Shown here: one piece after another, positions 22,270 to 33,106 of the stretch
How positions within the stretch are numbered: the first letter of the stretch is position 1
Layout: each line of letters opens with the position of its first letter
Assembly: GCA_002205965.3 (NCBI GenBank)
Contig: NADL03000451.1
Span: 2,480,001 to 2,544,000 of the forward strand
Direction of reading: 5' to 3'
DNA length: 64,000 nt
DNA from: Kappaphycus alvarezii
Lineage: Eukaryota > Rhodophyta > Florideophyceae > Gigartinales > Solieriaceae
Notes under the pieces: model-generated
What the model was told of the DNA's origin: nothing
The model's database searches: none
The model's input: only the letters and a program-made list of their open reading frames with translations
Position numbers and translations under genes: made by a program

Positions 22270-25200
22270 TGACGAGCGAGAACTGGCTGCATTAGATTCG
22301 CACTTTTCGACAGAATCGGGCAGCATTGACCCCATAGAATCTATCGATGAGGACATACTGCTGACTCATATCGCATCCGCCATGGATTCTCACGATCAAA
22401 GGTCTACGGCTACGGAGCAGTATTTTCGGCTAGGCGACGAGAGCGTTTAAAATCGCCACCTCGTCGCCAAAAAGCAGTAAGGTGGAAACCGGATCCTTGC
22501 AATGAAATGGAGATTAAAAAGATCCACATGACTGATATATAGATTCAGATGATTGGCTCTGAGGTGAAATACAGACGCCTTATTGGGTTCTCTTGTGATA
22601 TCGGCGCCCCTAAATCTGTTGTTGATCGAAAGGTGTTGAACGTAACTCTTAACGGGCATGGAATACATGATAGGAAAATACGTCCGTCATCTAATCGCTT
22701 CAGATTCACAGATACTGCGCAAAAATCCCTGGGACGAATCTTAATTACGTTGCTTATCCCATCGGGAATACCTCTTGTTAACGTTGAACTGGAAATTTTA
22801 AGTGCAGACATACCAGCACTACTTGGCATGTACGTCGTGGACAAGGAATCCATGACACCTTGTACAGTGTCTAATCGGCTTCTTAAGGGCGTTCGCCATA
22901 CTGCTCGAAACGGGAATACTATTTACCTATATGAATGGTATGTGCTGACGATATGCTCAGCGACAAACCATTTGCACGTTGAGATGCATATCTCGACTGA
23001 AATGTACTTCACTAGGGCACAACTTGCGAAGCTACATCGACAGTTCTTTCATCCAAGTGCAGGGAAACTGTTCAACCCAATGAAGAGAGCTCTTCATGAA
23101 CAAGCTACAAAGGAAACTGTGCGAAAAATAAAGGACCTCACAAAGCGTTGCGACCCCTTCCAACGAATAAAGCATGCTCCAAAGAGGTTTAGAGTTACGC
23201 TAGACGCGGAACATGTTTAATTCAACGAGAAGGTGTTGCTATATATTTCGTATCTAGACGGTGACCCCGTGCTTCACATTGTAGATGAAGGTACGAGATT
23301 TAGCGAAGCCAAGTTCTTACCAAGTATCTCTATGGGTGCGATTTGGGAAACACTTGTGAATTGCTGGGCCTCGGTGTACACTGGCCTGCCGAAAAAGATT
23401 CTTACTGATCAAGGATCGCAACTTAGTGATCAGTTCATTCATATTTCGAAGCCGGTGGACGTGGAGGTTAGTCAGACCGGTGTTGAAGCACACTCTAGTT
23501 TGGGATTGGGGGAGAGATACCACGAGCCGCTGAGATCTACCTTTAGAAAGATCAAAGTCTCCCAACCGAATATGGATGGGCATCTGGCTCTATCATGCGA
23601 ATTTAAGGCATTGAACGGTACTCTCGGACCGGAAGTTATCGTTCCATCCGCTTTAGTATTTGGGGAATATCCTCAGGTCTCTACAAGATCTGAACCACGC
23701 CCAGCCAGAGGAAGCCTCCAAGAACGTGCAGCTCTTGCGAGCATTGCCTGGAAACAAATGGAGTCTCAGAGGGCAGATATCAAGCGCAAGCGAGTTCTTA
23801 GCTACGTCGTTCCACCTGCTGCCGATCGCAGCTAAGAGTTGGTGATAAAGTTCTTGTATGAAGAGAGAAGATAGTCGCTTCCTGCATAGGAGAATGGCTT
23901 GTACCCTTCGAGGTGTCCGGTGTGGACTATGACAATAAATTTATCTATATGAGGGATGAGGCCAACAGCCCGGCAAGACTCTTCAATGTATCTCAGGTGA
24001 AAACCCTACCTTACACCCAAGTTTCTCTTTTATTCATTACTCTCCGACCTCGAAAAAACTTTAGGAGGGTTTCGGTCCCTGAATGAAGAGTTGATACTGG
24101 CGACTGAGGTGCTTGATCCTGATGTTGATCGCGCCAAAGGTAAAGAAAGGGACGAAGCCAAGAAAATGGAGATAAAGGGACTACTAGAGCGCGGGAAGTT
24201 TAAGGTGATCCTAAAAGAAGATATTTCTTCTGTTGGAAACGTTCTCCCTAGCCGTTTCGTTCTAGCTATCAAGTCCTCTATGGATGGCAAAACGAAGTAT
24301 AAAGCCCGATATGTGATTGAAGGGCATCGAGATAAGCTCAAGAACATGCCCTTTCACACTTTGTGCAAATTGAAACCGCCTTCTATCCGTCTTTTCCTTG
24401 CATAGGCTGCTATTTTCGGGTTCGATATTTGGACCACGGGCATTAAGAAAGCTAGCTTGCAAGCATCCGAACCGCTCTCCAGGGAGGTCTTCATTGAAAA
24501 AGCTGCTCCTCAATTTAATCTTAACGAGGACCATTGCCTGCGTTTATTACGCCCTCTTTATGGTCTTTGTGATGCAAGAGACTTGTGGCACTCAACTTTG
24601 GACAAATATCACAGCGGTGAACTGGGGGTGAAACATTTCAGAATAGACCAATCATTTTATTATCTGCTGTTCAATGAGGTTCTACAAGGTCTAAGCGGCA
24701 CTTAAGTTGATGACCTTTTTTGTTTTGGTAATTAATCCTTCCGCAAGATATAGATGCAAACCAATAAGAGTTTTGGGATGGCCGACGACAAGAACCTCCC
24801 CTCCGAATTTACGGTTTTATCATTAGCCGTAGTAAGGATAGTTGAGTAACCACGGTTCAGAGCCAGTACCTGAAAAATCTGTAATGCCTACTATATGACG
24901 CATCGTTTAAACAATTTAGTTCTATGCGCATGAAGTTGGGATGGTTAGCTAATACAAGGCCTGATTGTTTATTTGATATATCACGCATAACGCAAGTCAC
25001 CGAAGAAAATTTCGATAATCATGGCGCGTCAAATATAATGAGGCTGAACGATACTCTTAAATATGTAATTGATAATCGATTCCTCCTTCGAGTATGTAAG
25101 CTGGAGAGATATTCGCTGAAGATGGTTGGATTTTCCGACTCTTCTTTCGCAAACAGTGATGGTTTATCGTCTCAGCTCAGGCATATCTTATTCTCAGTTG

Positions 25201-25632
25201 ATGCCTCGAACAAATTTTTGCCTATCCACTTCAAGTCGTACAAGTCGAGAAAAGTCACTCGCCTAGCTATGTCGGGAGAAGTGATAGCATTTAGTGACAT
25301 GTTCGATGTTGCAATCTCAATTGCACAAGAACTACAAATAGTTCTGAATCAACACGTACCAGTGCAACTTCTAACGGATACCAATATTCTGTTTTATGTT
25401 ATATCAAAAGGATCCCGAACATCGGAGAAGCGTGCTGTGTTGGATATCGCCACTGCGAGGGAAGAATTTTGAGATAAGATGATTTCTGATATCGTTTTTG
25501 TCAGAAGTAGCAGGAATGTCGCAGATGGCCTCACAAAGGTGATGAGTCAAGGGTTACTACGAAATTTAATCGCAACAGATGAAATAGATTTGCTACGCGA
25601 GCAGTTGATCCTTGGAGGGTCAGAAGTAAAAT
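22270..25632 (+). pseudogene. Copia pol: protease, integrase, RT, RNase H (broken)
   Basis: A protease-like FSCDIGAPKSVV (D-I-G in place of D-T-G) lies at about 22580. The integrase zinc-finger region LAKLHRQFFHPSAGK...RCDPF follows at about 23015-23165. The integrase core 23233-23835 keeps the D-D-E pattern in IVDEGTRFSEAKFL, ILTDQGSQLSD and LGLGERYHEPLRSTF. RT is at 24091-24720 (GNVLPSRFVLAIKS, then LRPLYGLCDARDLWHS). In the catalytic YVDD box the Tyr codon is a TAA (24703-24705). RNase H is at 24924-25632, ending RNVADGLTK...LILGG. Several in-frame stops separate the parts. The integrase style (LGLGERYHEPLR) is that of a Copia lineage known from fungi and algae. Confidence 0.78.
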
Positions 25633-26725
25633 GAACGAGGTATTTTACTTCACAATTATTAAACTCTTTCACCTCAGCTACTCGAAGTTTTGGAGTATTC
25701 TCATCACCGCATGGACGAAAGCTTTCAGGGAAAAACCTCATGGGGTAGTTCTCGGCTGAGTCAATTATGAGACCTCTTTTTGCATCTGCCATGATGCCGT
25801 GATCGACAAGATGGTTGGTGTTCTGAAGGAGCCGCAGTAACCAAATACAGTTGCTGAAATTGGCCACAATATTGAAGGCATTTTCGTATTGATCGCTGCC
25901 TATAAGCTTTGCATCATCGCATTTCCGCAGGTTAAACCTCATCTTCAGGCTTTGTACAAGTGTACCGGATCGTCCGACACTTGAGGGTCTTTGCGCAGAT
26001 TCAATCATATTATCTCGCACTTTGATCACAGTATCATATCCGAAAAGACAGTTCAAACCATTTACGATTGATGCTGGTATGCAATCTAGCGAACCACTAA
26101 CACCAACAAATTCTTCATACCTGTCGATCAAGAATTCCCTCAGTTTCGGATTTGCCTCGCTTACACCGCACAAATCAGTCTGCTCAGCCACGCCACGATG
26201 CCTTTTTCAATAATAAAAAATTTTATGGAGCGCCGACGCATCAAAACGAGCCTCTGTCATGTGCCTCAAGGAGCGCGGGCCTGGGATGACACATTGAAAA
26301 GGGATGACTTTGCCAACTGTTGGAGCTACGGAAACAACCTCAAATGCAACTGCGCGGAACAACACACTGGGAGCGAACAGATTCTATACATCCACCGCCC
26401 AGTAGCTCGAAACATCTTTGACCTGTGTAGGACAGCCATACCAAACACCGTCCTGGAACCCTTGCCCCTTCACTGTAGCCCCACTTCCATACATAATAGC
26501 ATCGATATCCCAATGACAGTCTTGAATTTGTGGTTGTGAGTTGCCTGATACATCTCTAATTTTATGCTGTCCGTGCGTGATGCCATCAGTAATCTCCCTG
26601 TTGTCGTCACTAGAGTCGCCCCCCTATCTGCGGGAACGAACTAGTTCGTCCCCAACACTGCTGTAGTCGCACGACTGTTGCGCCGTTGTGATGTTGCGCT
26701 AATTAATTTGCTGCTTTCGGGCCAT
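25547..26725 (-). pseudogene. antisense reading frame of unknown function inside the Copia element
   Basis: On the minus strand one frame runs from an ATG at 26725 to a stop at 25547, 393 codons. It is interrupted by only four stop codons and by no frameshift. The longest uninterrupted part (26191-25547) has 214 codons. Composition is protein-like throughout: KGQGFQDGVWYGCPTQVKDV, FRAVAFEVVSVAPTVGKVIP, REFLIDRYEEFVGVSGSLDC and QYENAFNIVANFSNCIWLLR. I recognise no family. It lies between the end of pol (overlap of about 85 bp) and the right LTR-like repeat, transcribed against the element. It may be an accessory gene of this retrotransposon lineage, a captured host gene, or a fragment of another element inserted later. 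Confidence 0.5.
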
Positions 26726-27240
26726 CTATTTTGTTATTCTTCCAGCCAGCTCCGCTTCCTTGACTCGCATGCAAGGCAAAATTTTGTCTGAACAGTGGAG
26801 AAAGTGTGAGAGAAACTGCGGATAAGAGAGAACAAGTCAAACGATCCCGCTTCATCCCGAAGAGCTATCGATCGAGCGTGCCCAGGAATTGGGCGGGGAT
26901 CGAGCAGAGTAAGAGTTCCTTTTATGTTTTTTCTTTACTTTAACACAGACATATGCAGGTGCAACATGCGACGTCCTTAATACATCACTGTAACAATTAC
27001 CTACTCAAACCTAAAAGAATTAGGTTTGAGTAGGGTGGCTAAACTCTGCATTTTGTGGGGCGAGACACATTACAGACGCGGCACAGTTGGACTAAATCGC
27101 ATAACTACATACTACAGAATAACTAGTTGTTCTGTTTCAGGCTCGCCACTTTTAAAACCCGTTCCGTATTACTTGGCACAATCCTGTTTTTTATATATTT
27201 TGGTAGGTCTGTGAGTGATGATTTGTTCAAATTGGGGGAT
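26726..27240. other. 3' untranslated part of the Copia element
   Basis: No reading frame of note. It ends with the polypurine-like TTGGGGGAT at the edge of the right repeat. Confidence 0.4.
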
Positions 27241-27590
27241 TGTCGAATATTCGTTGTACTGTACGTTTGCACTGTACAGTCCGTACAGTATGCCTGCTTA
27301 TCATACACTATTTGAACTCTCTGATCCGATCACATGACCGGAAAGTACAGTACAGTATTTCAAACGTCCTGCCCAACCAGTCGCCGTCTCTCCGTGAGAC
27401 ACCATATTTTTGAAGAAACATACCGTACTACAGTACGTTTACATTCAGTCCAAGGTATATTTCCATCGTGGCAGCGCTGGCTCTTCTTTATTAAGGTCTA
27501 CTATCGCATTATTCTACCTATCCCTACCTTTCTTACCCTCTCAGTTTGATTGTACAAACCGAGAAGAAAGACTCAACAAAGCGGGTTTCA
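27241..27590 (+). repeat. right LTR-like repeat of the Copia element
   Basis: Same start (TGTCGAATATTCG) and same end (GGGTTTCA) as the left copy, but 75 bp longer. Two indels explain this: about 17 bp missing after CATGACCGG, and about 90 bp extra after TCGCCGTCTC. The divergence argues for an old insertion or for two solo repeats of one family. Confidence 0.68.
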
Positions 27591-28088
27591 CTGTTGAGTG
27601 CCAAAGAGGGTATCGCCTTCAGCCATGCTCAATTAGTGAAACAAGGTCCGACCCAAGTGACACTTGTCTTTAGTATCTACACCTCCGAGGTGATTTATCA
27701 ACCATCACTCCAGCTACTCACTAGGGTTAACTGGGAGAGCACTTGAGAATAAATAAAGCAGGTTAAAGCTCTGTGGTGCCGAAGGCACAGAGGAAGAACG
27801 GAGATTCACATTCACAACATAGATTTCCCTAAAAGGTAAGGAAACTGGGAATTATGGTACTTATAGAGAGAGAGAAATCTTTATTCTCTAGTTATTTTGA
27901 GTGTACACCGACTGACCGACTGTTCAGTTAAGAGCTAGCAAAGTGCAACTGATACGCTGGTACAGAGTAACCCCGTCGTCAGAATGGATCTCGGTCAAGT
28001 TGTATGGTATATAAAGAACGGGGGTATGCTGAAGGCAGAGGAAATTTTACCGCTTCCTAAAATAGTCCAGAATCGTCGTCTGGCTCAA
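27591..28088. other. short gap between Copia and pogo remnants
   Basis: No gene recognised. A small AGAGAGAGAAATCTTTATTCTCT hairpin lies near 27871. Confidence 0.4.
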
Positions 28089-29216
28089 CTAGGACTGATT
28101 CTGCAGCCTCAGAGCTCGTTGGCAGCCTAGAATCACTTTCCTAACACCGCTATCAATATTCCCGAAACGTTCCAGGACTGCCCGAGCAGCTGCAAGGCAC
28201 TTCAAGTCCTCATCTAAATTAGGCACTTCCTCCACATAATTTTCCTCATCTGAACCATTCTCCTCCCCTTCTTCATTTGAAACTCCTGCAATAAACTCAT
28301 ATATCTCCTTGCTGTTTCCCTTTTTGAATAACTTCATCCTCGTTTCTGGATTAGGAAGACAATTCAAAGACATTTTGTTGAATTGCACACCATGCTCTCG
28401 CAAATCCTGGACAACCTGTTCTCCCGTTTCCGTTCCAATATGGCTTAAAATATCGTTGTCTGCATCACGCTGCTCCCCGAAGCAATGTTTAAATCAATTT
28501 GATATAACTTCATTCGGCAGCAGACGCCATTCTTCCTCCACCCATCTCATTGCGGTCAGAATGTCCATATAATAAATAGATTTATGGCCAGAATCCACAT
28601 TATCAAAAATGCGGAACAATAAGTGGCGGCGAAACTTAGCCTTTAGAGCTGCAATGCTGCCAGCATCCAGCGTCTGGATGCGACTGGTTGTATTAGGTGG
28701 CAGAAACTGAACACCAACATTATTCAAAACTGGAAGTATGTCCCTACTTCCATGTGCCGAGCAATTGTCAATAAAGAGCAAAAACTTCCTGTTTTTTGTT
28801 TTCCTGACGTAGTTGTTCAGACGTAAAAGCCAAGCAAAGAACAGCGCTTGATTCATCCACGCCTTATTGTTAAATTTGTAATCAAAACCAAGTTCACGGT
28901 CATGCTTACCTCTAAATGACCAAGGATGCTCGGCGTTTCCAATAATCATCATGGGATACTTTTCGGACCCATCCCAGTTACAACATACTAGGATCGTAAT
29001 CCGGGTCTTGTCCTTTTTCATCCCAGATACCAGTTTATCTGCAAGTGTCCACTCAGGCGGCTGCCTACAAAACAGGCCAAACTCATCCGCATTCCATATG
29101 TCCTTCCGAGAATATTCACCAATCTTCGCCTGAATGTTAGGCATGGCCAGTGTCAAAGCTGTTTCGTCGGCATTAAGTGCTTCCCCATGTACACGACGAA
29201 ACTCAATCCCATTTGG
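28089..29216 (-). pseudogene. pogo/Tigger-type transposase A, N-terminally truncated
   Basis: One minus-strand frame runs from 29216 to 28089 with a single internal TGA (28494-28496). It holds the DDE_1 core: KDIWNADEFGLFCRQPP (first Asp), RKFLLFIDNCSAHGSRD (second Asp) and PNTTSRIQTLDAGSIAALKA (third Asp). The stop replaces a residue in VISN-x-FKHCF, where pogo relatives usually have Cys. An acidic tail follows. The helix-turn-helix DNA-binding half is absent: similarity stops at the edge of the non-LTR element (29205-29220), which lies exactly where the missing part should begin. Insertion of that element or a deletion removed it. Not functional. Confidence 0.85.
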
Positions 29217-29865
29217 CTTCTTCAGACAATGTCACCGGCCCTTTGAAAACTTTAGTGCCAGCTTTTGGTCCGGCGACGTCGCATGCAATGGGTCGGTCTG
29301 GTAAGCCAGCTTCATTGTCACGGGGGGGTTGCACGAGGAGAATGTCAGCGGGCCTGTAGTCCGTACCGGGGAGGAGATTCTCAACTTCAAACTCGTAGTC
29401 CTGGCCGGCGGCGTGGAAAAAGTGCCACGTAAACACGTTGCGAACGGAGTTGTGTTGGTGAATACGTCCAAACTCTGAGACGCAGCGGTTGGCGGCACGG
29501 CCACCGTGTACATCCACGTCCTGCTGGCAGTGATGGCATTTTAAGGGCACCGAGTCTGTGTAGACTGGGGGACCGAGGTGCCTGCGCAGCATGATGCTCC
29601 AGTGTACCGATGATACCTTCGTCGCAGTGCTGGGATGGGCATATAGGAACGCCGCAGCACCGGTGTGACGGAAGGCCAAGCCTCGAATCCGGTGACGTGT
29701 GGACATCTCGGAGTGGCAGCTGGGGCGAGGCACGCTCTTCCATATGTCATCTCCCCAAAACTCCTTTGCCCTGGCCTCTTGCTGCGCCCGACTTAGATGA
29801 GATTGCAGGTTAACGGGCATGTCAGCAAGGAAGGCGGGGTCAAAGACGCCTAGGTCGGCGGCCAA
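29203..29865 (-). pseudogene. C-terminal zinc and endonuclease-like part of the non-LTR element
   Basis: About 220 codons. CHHCQQDVDVHGGRAANRC and then GRIHQHNSVRNV give a C-x2-C...H...C pattern shared with remnants 1 and 3. It is followed by YEFEVENLLPGTDYRPADIL and PIACDVAGPKAG. The E...PAD...DV spacing resembles a PD-(D/E)XK-type endonuclease core, as used by site-selective non-LTR elements. That reading is an inference. There is no in-frame stop inside this part. Confidence 0.6.
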
Positions 29866-30359
29866 CAGATCCCTCGGATTTGGCGGACGAAATTGCGCAG
29901 GGGCAGGCGTCCCTGGTTGACCAGGAAGTATCGATCACCACTTGCCTGTTTCCCAATTACGGCGACGGAGCGGGGTGTAGCGTAGTCGGATGTGCGTAAG
30001 GGGGGGGGGGCAGCGTCCAGAATGCAGGCGGCGACAGCCGTGTGAAGTGCTGTGCCAATCCTGGAGAACCCGTGCCCCCAAGACGGAGGGGGAGACATGC
30101 TTGTTCCCAGTCGTCGTCGGTGAGGGGGACATTATGCAGCGCGCCATAGGCGGATCGCTGCAGGGAGTCAAACTCCGCGGCAGGCTCCGCGGCGTGCTGA
30201 GGGTTAGCAAGCCGAAACGCGTGAAGCAACCGGAACGCGGAGGCACATAGGGGATGCATGTGGAAGCGGGCCCTGGGGTCTTGGACCCTTTCCAGCAACG
30301 CCAGGGTGCGACGGCACCCCTCTTCCTCGTTGCGTAGGTATTTCTTCGTGAAGGCAGCG

Positions 30360-31594
30360 TTACCCAACGGGACCCACACCATAAGACGTGCCGTAGAGCG
30401 CGACGGACCGTAGTGCTCGCCGTAGACCATCGAGTGACCCTATTATTGTACCGTCGTCGGCGTACCACTGATTCAAAATGATACCCTCCTCATCGGCGAC
30501 CCGCCGGATGACCGGTTGTATCGTCAACGAGAAAAGCAGCATACTCGCACGGTCCCCTTGCTGGGTTCCCTGGGCGCTAAAAAGAATCGTCTGCTCCCGG
30601 TTTGGGACGATTAGCGGTGGTCGGGAGCGACCATACACCATGTTTGCGAATCGGGCAAGTGAATGGGCACGGGATGGCAGCATGTCCAGCATTGCTTGCC
30701 GATCAACGCAGTTGAATGCGTTTCGGGCATTGATGAGGACGGTGGCAACGTTTGGGCCCAATTACACCCTTCGTAGCATCGTGCGTACGTTACGGACGAT
30801 ATCATCCATGCTGGCCTTGATGCCATTTGCAGTTTGGAAGGGGGCCAAAAATGCATAGTAGTCATCGATAGCCGGCGGGAGCAAGTCTTCGTGACCAGGC
30901 GCCGGAGGACAGAGCCGACCGCGATGGGACGGATATTCCCGGGCTTGGGCTGCAGGGGGAGGAGGGTCGCTGCGGAGAGCAGGGGAAGAATCGAATCGGG
31001 GAGTTCTCCCTTTGCTATGCGATTGACCAGCTTTGTCAAAACTCCGATGCCAGTGATACCAGCCTCTGGGCTAAGAGAGGTGTTAGCAAGCAGGTGGAAC
31101 CACCTCGAGGGCGTCCGGTCCGGACCCACTGTGGTATCCCGCGGGATGCGACGGGCGACCTGCGCAACAGCGGCTTCCGTGAGTTTCGGGGATGCTTGGA
31201 GGCGTTCCTTGGGAAGCGGGGCGATAGGCTGTGGCGTCGACGGGTGAAGTTCTTGCAGACGCTGGATGGTGGTAAGCGAGTTGACGTCGGCACACGGGGC
31301 ATTGTGAAGCGTCCGCATCGCCTTGCCATAGCCAGCGTCAGCGCAGAGAGCTTCGGCTCGCCGGGAGCGTTTGGCGTTGTCAGATGAAGCAGGTGTGCAA
31401 GCATTGGGGCAGTGTTCGGTAACCCACTCAGCCCGGTGGTGATGCGCTTTGACAGCATCAGTCCACAGGGTGCCCCATTGGGAGCCGGTGTGAGCCCGCC
31501 GGAGCCGGTCCCGAAGCGCGGAACATTGACCTTGGACGGATCTCCACCCTTCCCCACCCTGAAGGCTGCGCCGCATGACAGCGGTGGGCAGCAT
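30360..31594 (-). pseudogene. reverse transcriptase domain of the non-LTR element
   Basis: The frame 31594-30800 carries the RT opening (DTTVGPDRTPSRWFHLLANT, then GNIRPIAVGSVLRRLVTKTC). After a frameshift the frame 30761-30360 carries INARNAFNCVDRQAMLDMLP, FSAQGTQQGDRASMLLFSLT and the catalytic QWYADDGTIIGSL. It makes cDNA from the element RNA at the target site. Catalytic residues are present but the frame is broken at least twice, and a G10 run at about 30000 breaks the downstream part. Confidence 0.85.
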
Positions 31595-31864
31595 ATGAAG
31601 TTGAAGAAAAAAGCGATGTGTAGCAGCGTCACCGCGTGCGTTAGCAGCTGCTTTGACCTACTTGATGAGGAGAAGGGCGAACTGGGAGGAGACATGCGGC
31701 GGGGATGCCCTGCAAGATGTCCGCCTCACGGTACGGAGTGCGTAGGGCATCGCAGGGGTTCGGCGACGGGTAAGATGACGGGGAGGCGGTAGACTGGATA
31801 GACGACTCCGTGGCAAGAGTTATGTTGAGTGGCCCTCAGCGCTAGTCGCCGCCGGGGGACCCTA

Positions 31865-32055
31865 TTTCTCGGCGTGTTCCGGGGTTTTCTTGTGCGGGGG
31901 AACCGCTGGCACCACCTCCTCCATGGCCTGAGATGGCACCGAGGTCGTAGCAGGTTTGGGAGCCTGCTGGGCACCGGCGGGGGTAGCGTTGTCCTTGCTT
32001 AAGGGTTCTGCTGGCACCAGTTCCTCCATTGCCTGCGTTGGCACGGGGGACACGG
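31865..32055 (-). repeat. 105-bp tandem repeats in the non-LTR element
   Basis: Two units with a 105-bp period (CCATGGCCTG at 31921, CCATTGCCTG at 32026) encode a roughly 35-residue block around QAMEELVPAEP and TPAGAQQAP. Further copies lie inverted at 32690-32861. Confidence 0.7.
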
Positions 32056-32689
32056 TGGGAGCGGGACGGGAGATGGCAGCAGAGTTTGGGGCCTGCTGGG
32101 CGCCGGCGGGGGTCACTGGTGTTTTTGAACACCATTGTAGGATCCACGCGGGCGATGGCCTTGGCTGTGGATGCCTGGAGCACTTCGCTTTACCGACGGC
32201 CGAAGTGCGCACACGGCGGCGGTGCCCGAGGGTGGAAGCGGCAGCCTTCGGCGGGGGCCGGCGGGCCAGGGTGGAGGTCAACCGCTGTGCCTAGGCAGGT
32301 GTAGGGTCCACGGCGACATGTCCGGCTGGGAGGGCATCTTGACGGGCCGGAGGGTATCGTTGGTGGGGCCACCATGTTCTTCTGGGAGCCCTGTTTCCGG
32401 GGCTGTCTGGCCTGGCGGCGTAAGGCCGCTATGTCGTTGATGTGGCCATGAAGGGCCGAAGCGAAGGCTTGTAGGGTATACGGGTTGGGTGACCGGCGGT
32501 CAGCGCGGCGGTCCCTATTCTGAAGGAGACGAATTTCCTTCTGGAGGCAAGTCTGGATACCACCGGTACCGAAAACATCGAGGGCCTTCACTGCCGCGGG
32601 AAGGGCGAGTACTGAGTGCTTTAGGTCAGGGAACACCGCCTTCAGTTGTGTGAGGACGGCTTTCATTGGATCGGCCCCCGACCCAATGA

Positions 32690-32861
32690 AGTGCCTTCTC
32701 AGGCCATGGAGGAGATGGTGGCGGCGGAACCCCCAACCAAGGGCAACGCTACCCCGCCCGTGCCCCGCAGGCCCCCAAACCTGCTCCGTCCACGGTTCCT
32801 ACTCAGGCCATGGAGGTGGTGCCAGCGGTTCCCCCGAACAGACTCCGCACCGAATCATTGA
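32690..32861 (+). repeat. inverted duplicate of the non-LTR element repeat region
   Basis: Read on the plus strand this gives PSQAMEEMVAAEPPTKGNAT and a second CTCAGGCCATGGAGG 104 bp later. It matches the minus-strand sequence of 31865-32055. The junction near 32670-32688 carries a short near-palindrome (ATTGGATCGG...GACCCAAT). It ends at the TA next to pogo element B. Confidence 0.65.
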
Positions 32862-32869
32862 CTGATATA

Positions 32870-32895
32870 CAGAGAAAACTCGCATTTTAGTGACC
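32870..32895 (+). repeat. left terminal inverted repeat, pogo B
   Basis: 26 bp, exact reverse complement of 35407-35432, preceded by TA at 32868-32869. Confidence 0.92.
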
Positions 32896-33106
32896 ACTCA
32901 TTTTAGAGACCATCTGCGGTAGAGTGTCTTTTTGGCCTACAATATCATGCGACATGTGTGTTTTAAATCTATGAGTGTAAAAATGGATATTAATAGTGAC
33001 CCGTTCCATGACAATGACTTTTTCCACAGAGTGACCCTCGTTTCATGTACGGTCACTCAAAAAAACATTATTTTTTAATTAAATTTAACAGATTTAATTT
33101 ATTTAT

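Larger units (their letters stand above)
20164..27590 (+). mobile_element. decayed Ty1/Copia-type LTR retrotransposon
   Basis: Gag, protease, integrase, RT and RNase H occur in the Copia order between two related repeats (20164-20438 and 27241-27590). Stops and frameshifts are scattered through all parts, so the element is inactive. A purine-rich TTGGGGGAT directly precedes the right repeat, as a polypurine tract should. Pol ends at about 25632, leaving 1.6 kb before the right repeat. This long 3' region holds an antisense reading frame. I found no target-site duplication. Confidence 0.75.
29203..32690 (-). mobile_element. non-LTR retrotransposon, long remnant with inverted 5' end
   Basis: Minus-strand order: a Pro/Ala-rich N-terminal part with 105-bp tandem repeats (32666-31800), the RT domain (31594-30360), a thumb/connection region (30430-29957) and a cysteine/histidine block with an RPADI...DV domain (29865-29203). 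Several frameshifts break it. Its 3' end abuts the truncated pogo transposase A. Upstream of its 5' end a piece of its own repeat region lies in inverted orientation (32690-32861). I assign it to the non-LTR class from the RT style and from the lack of integrase and LTRs. The clade is not certain. Confidence 0.75.

Noticed and set aside
28494..28496. In-frame TGA in pogo transposase A as a possible selenocysteine, since related proteins have Cys here
   Set aside because: The gene has lost its DNA-binding half and lies in a pile of dead elements; a plain nonsense mutation explains the TGA, and I saw no SECIS-like structure.
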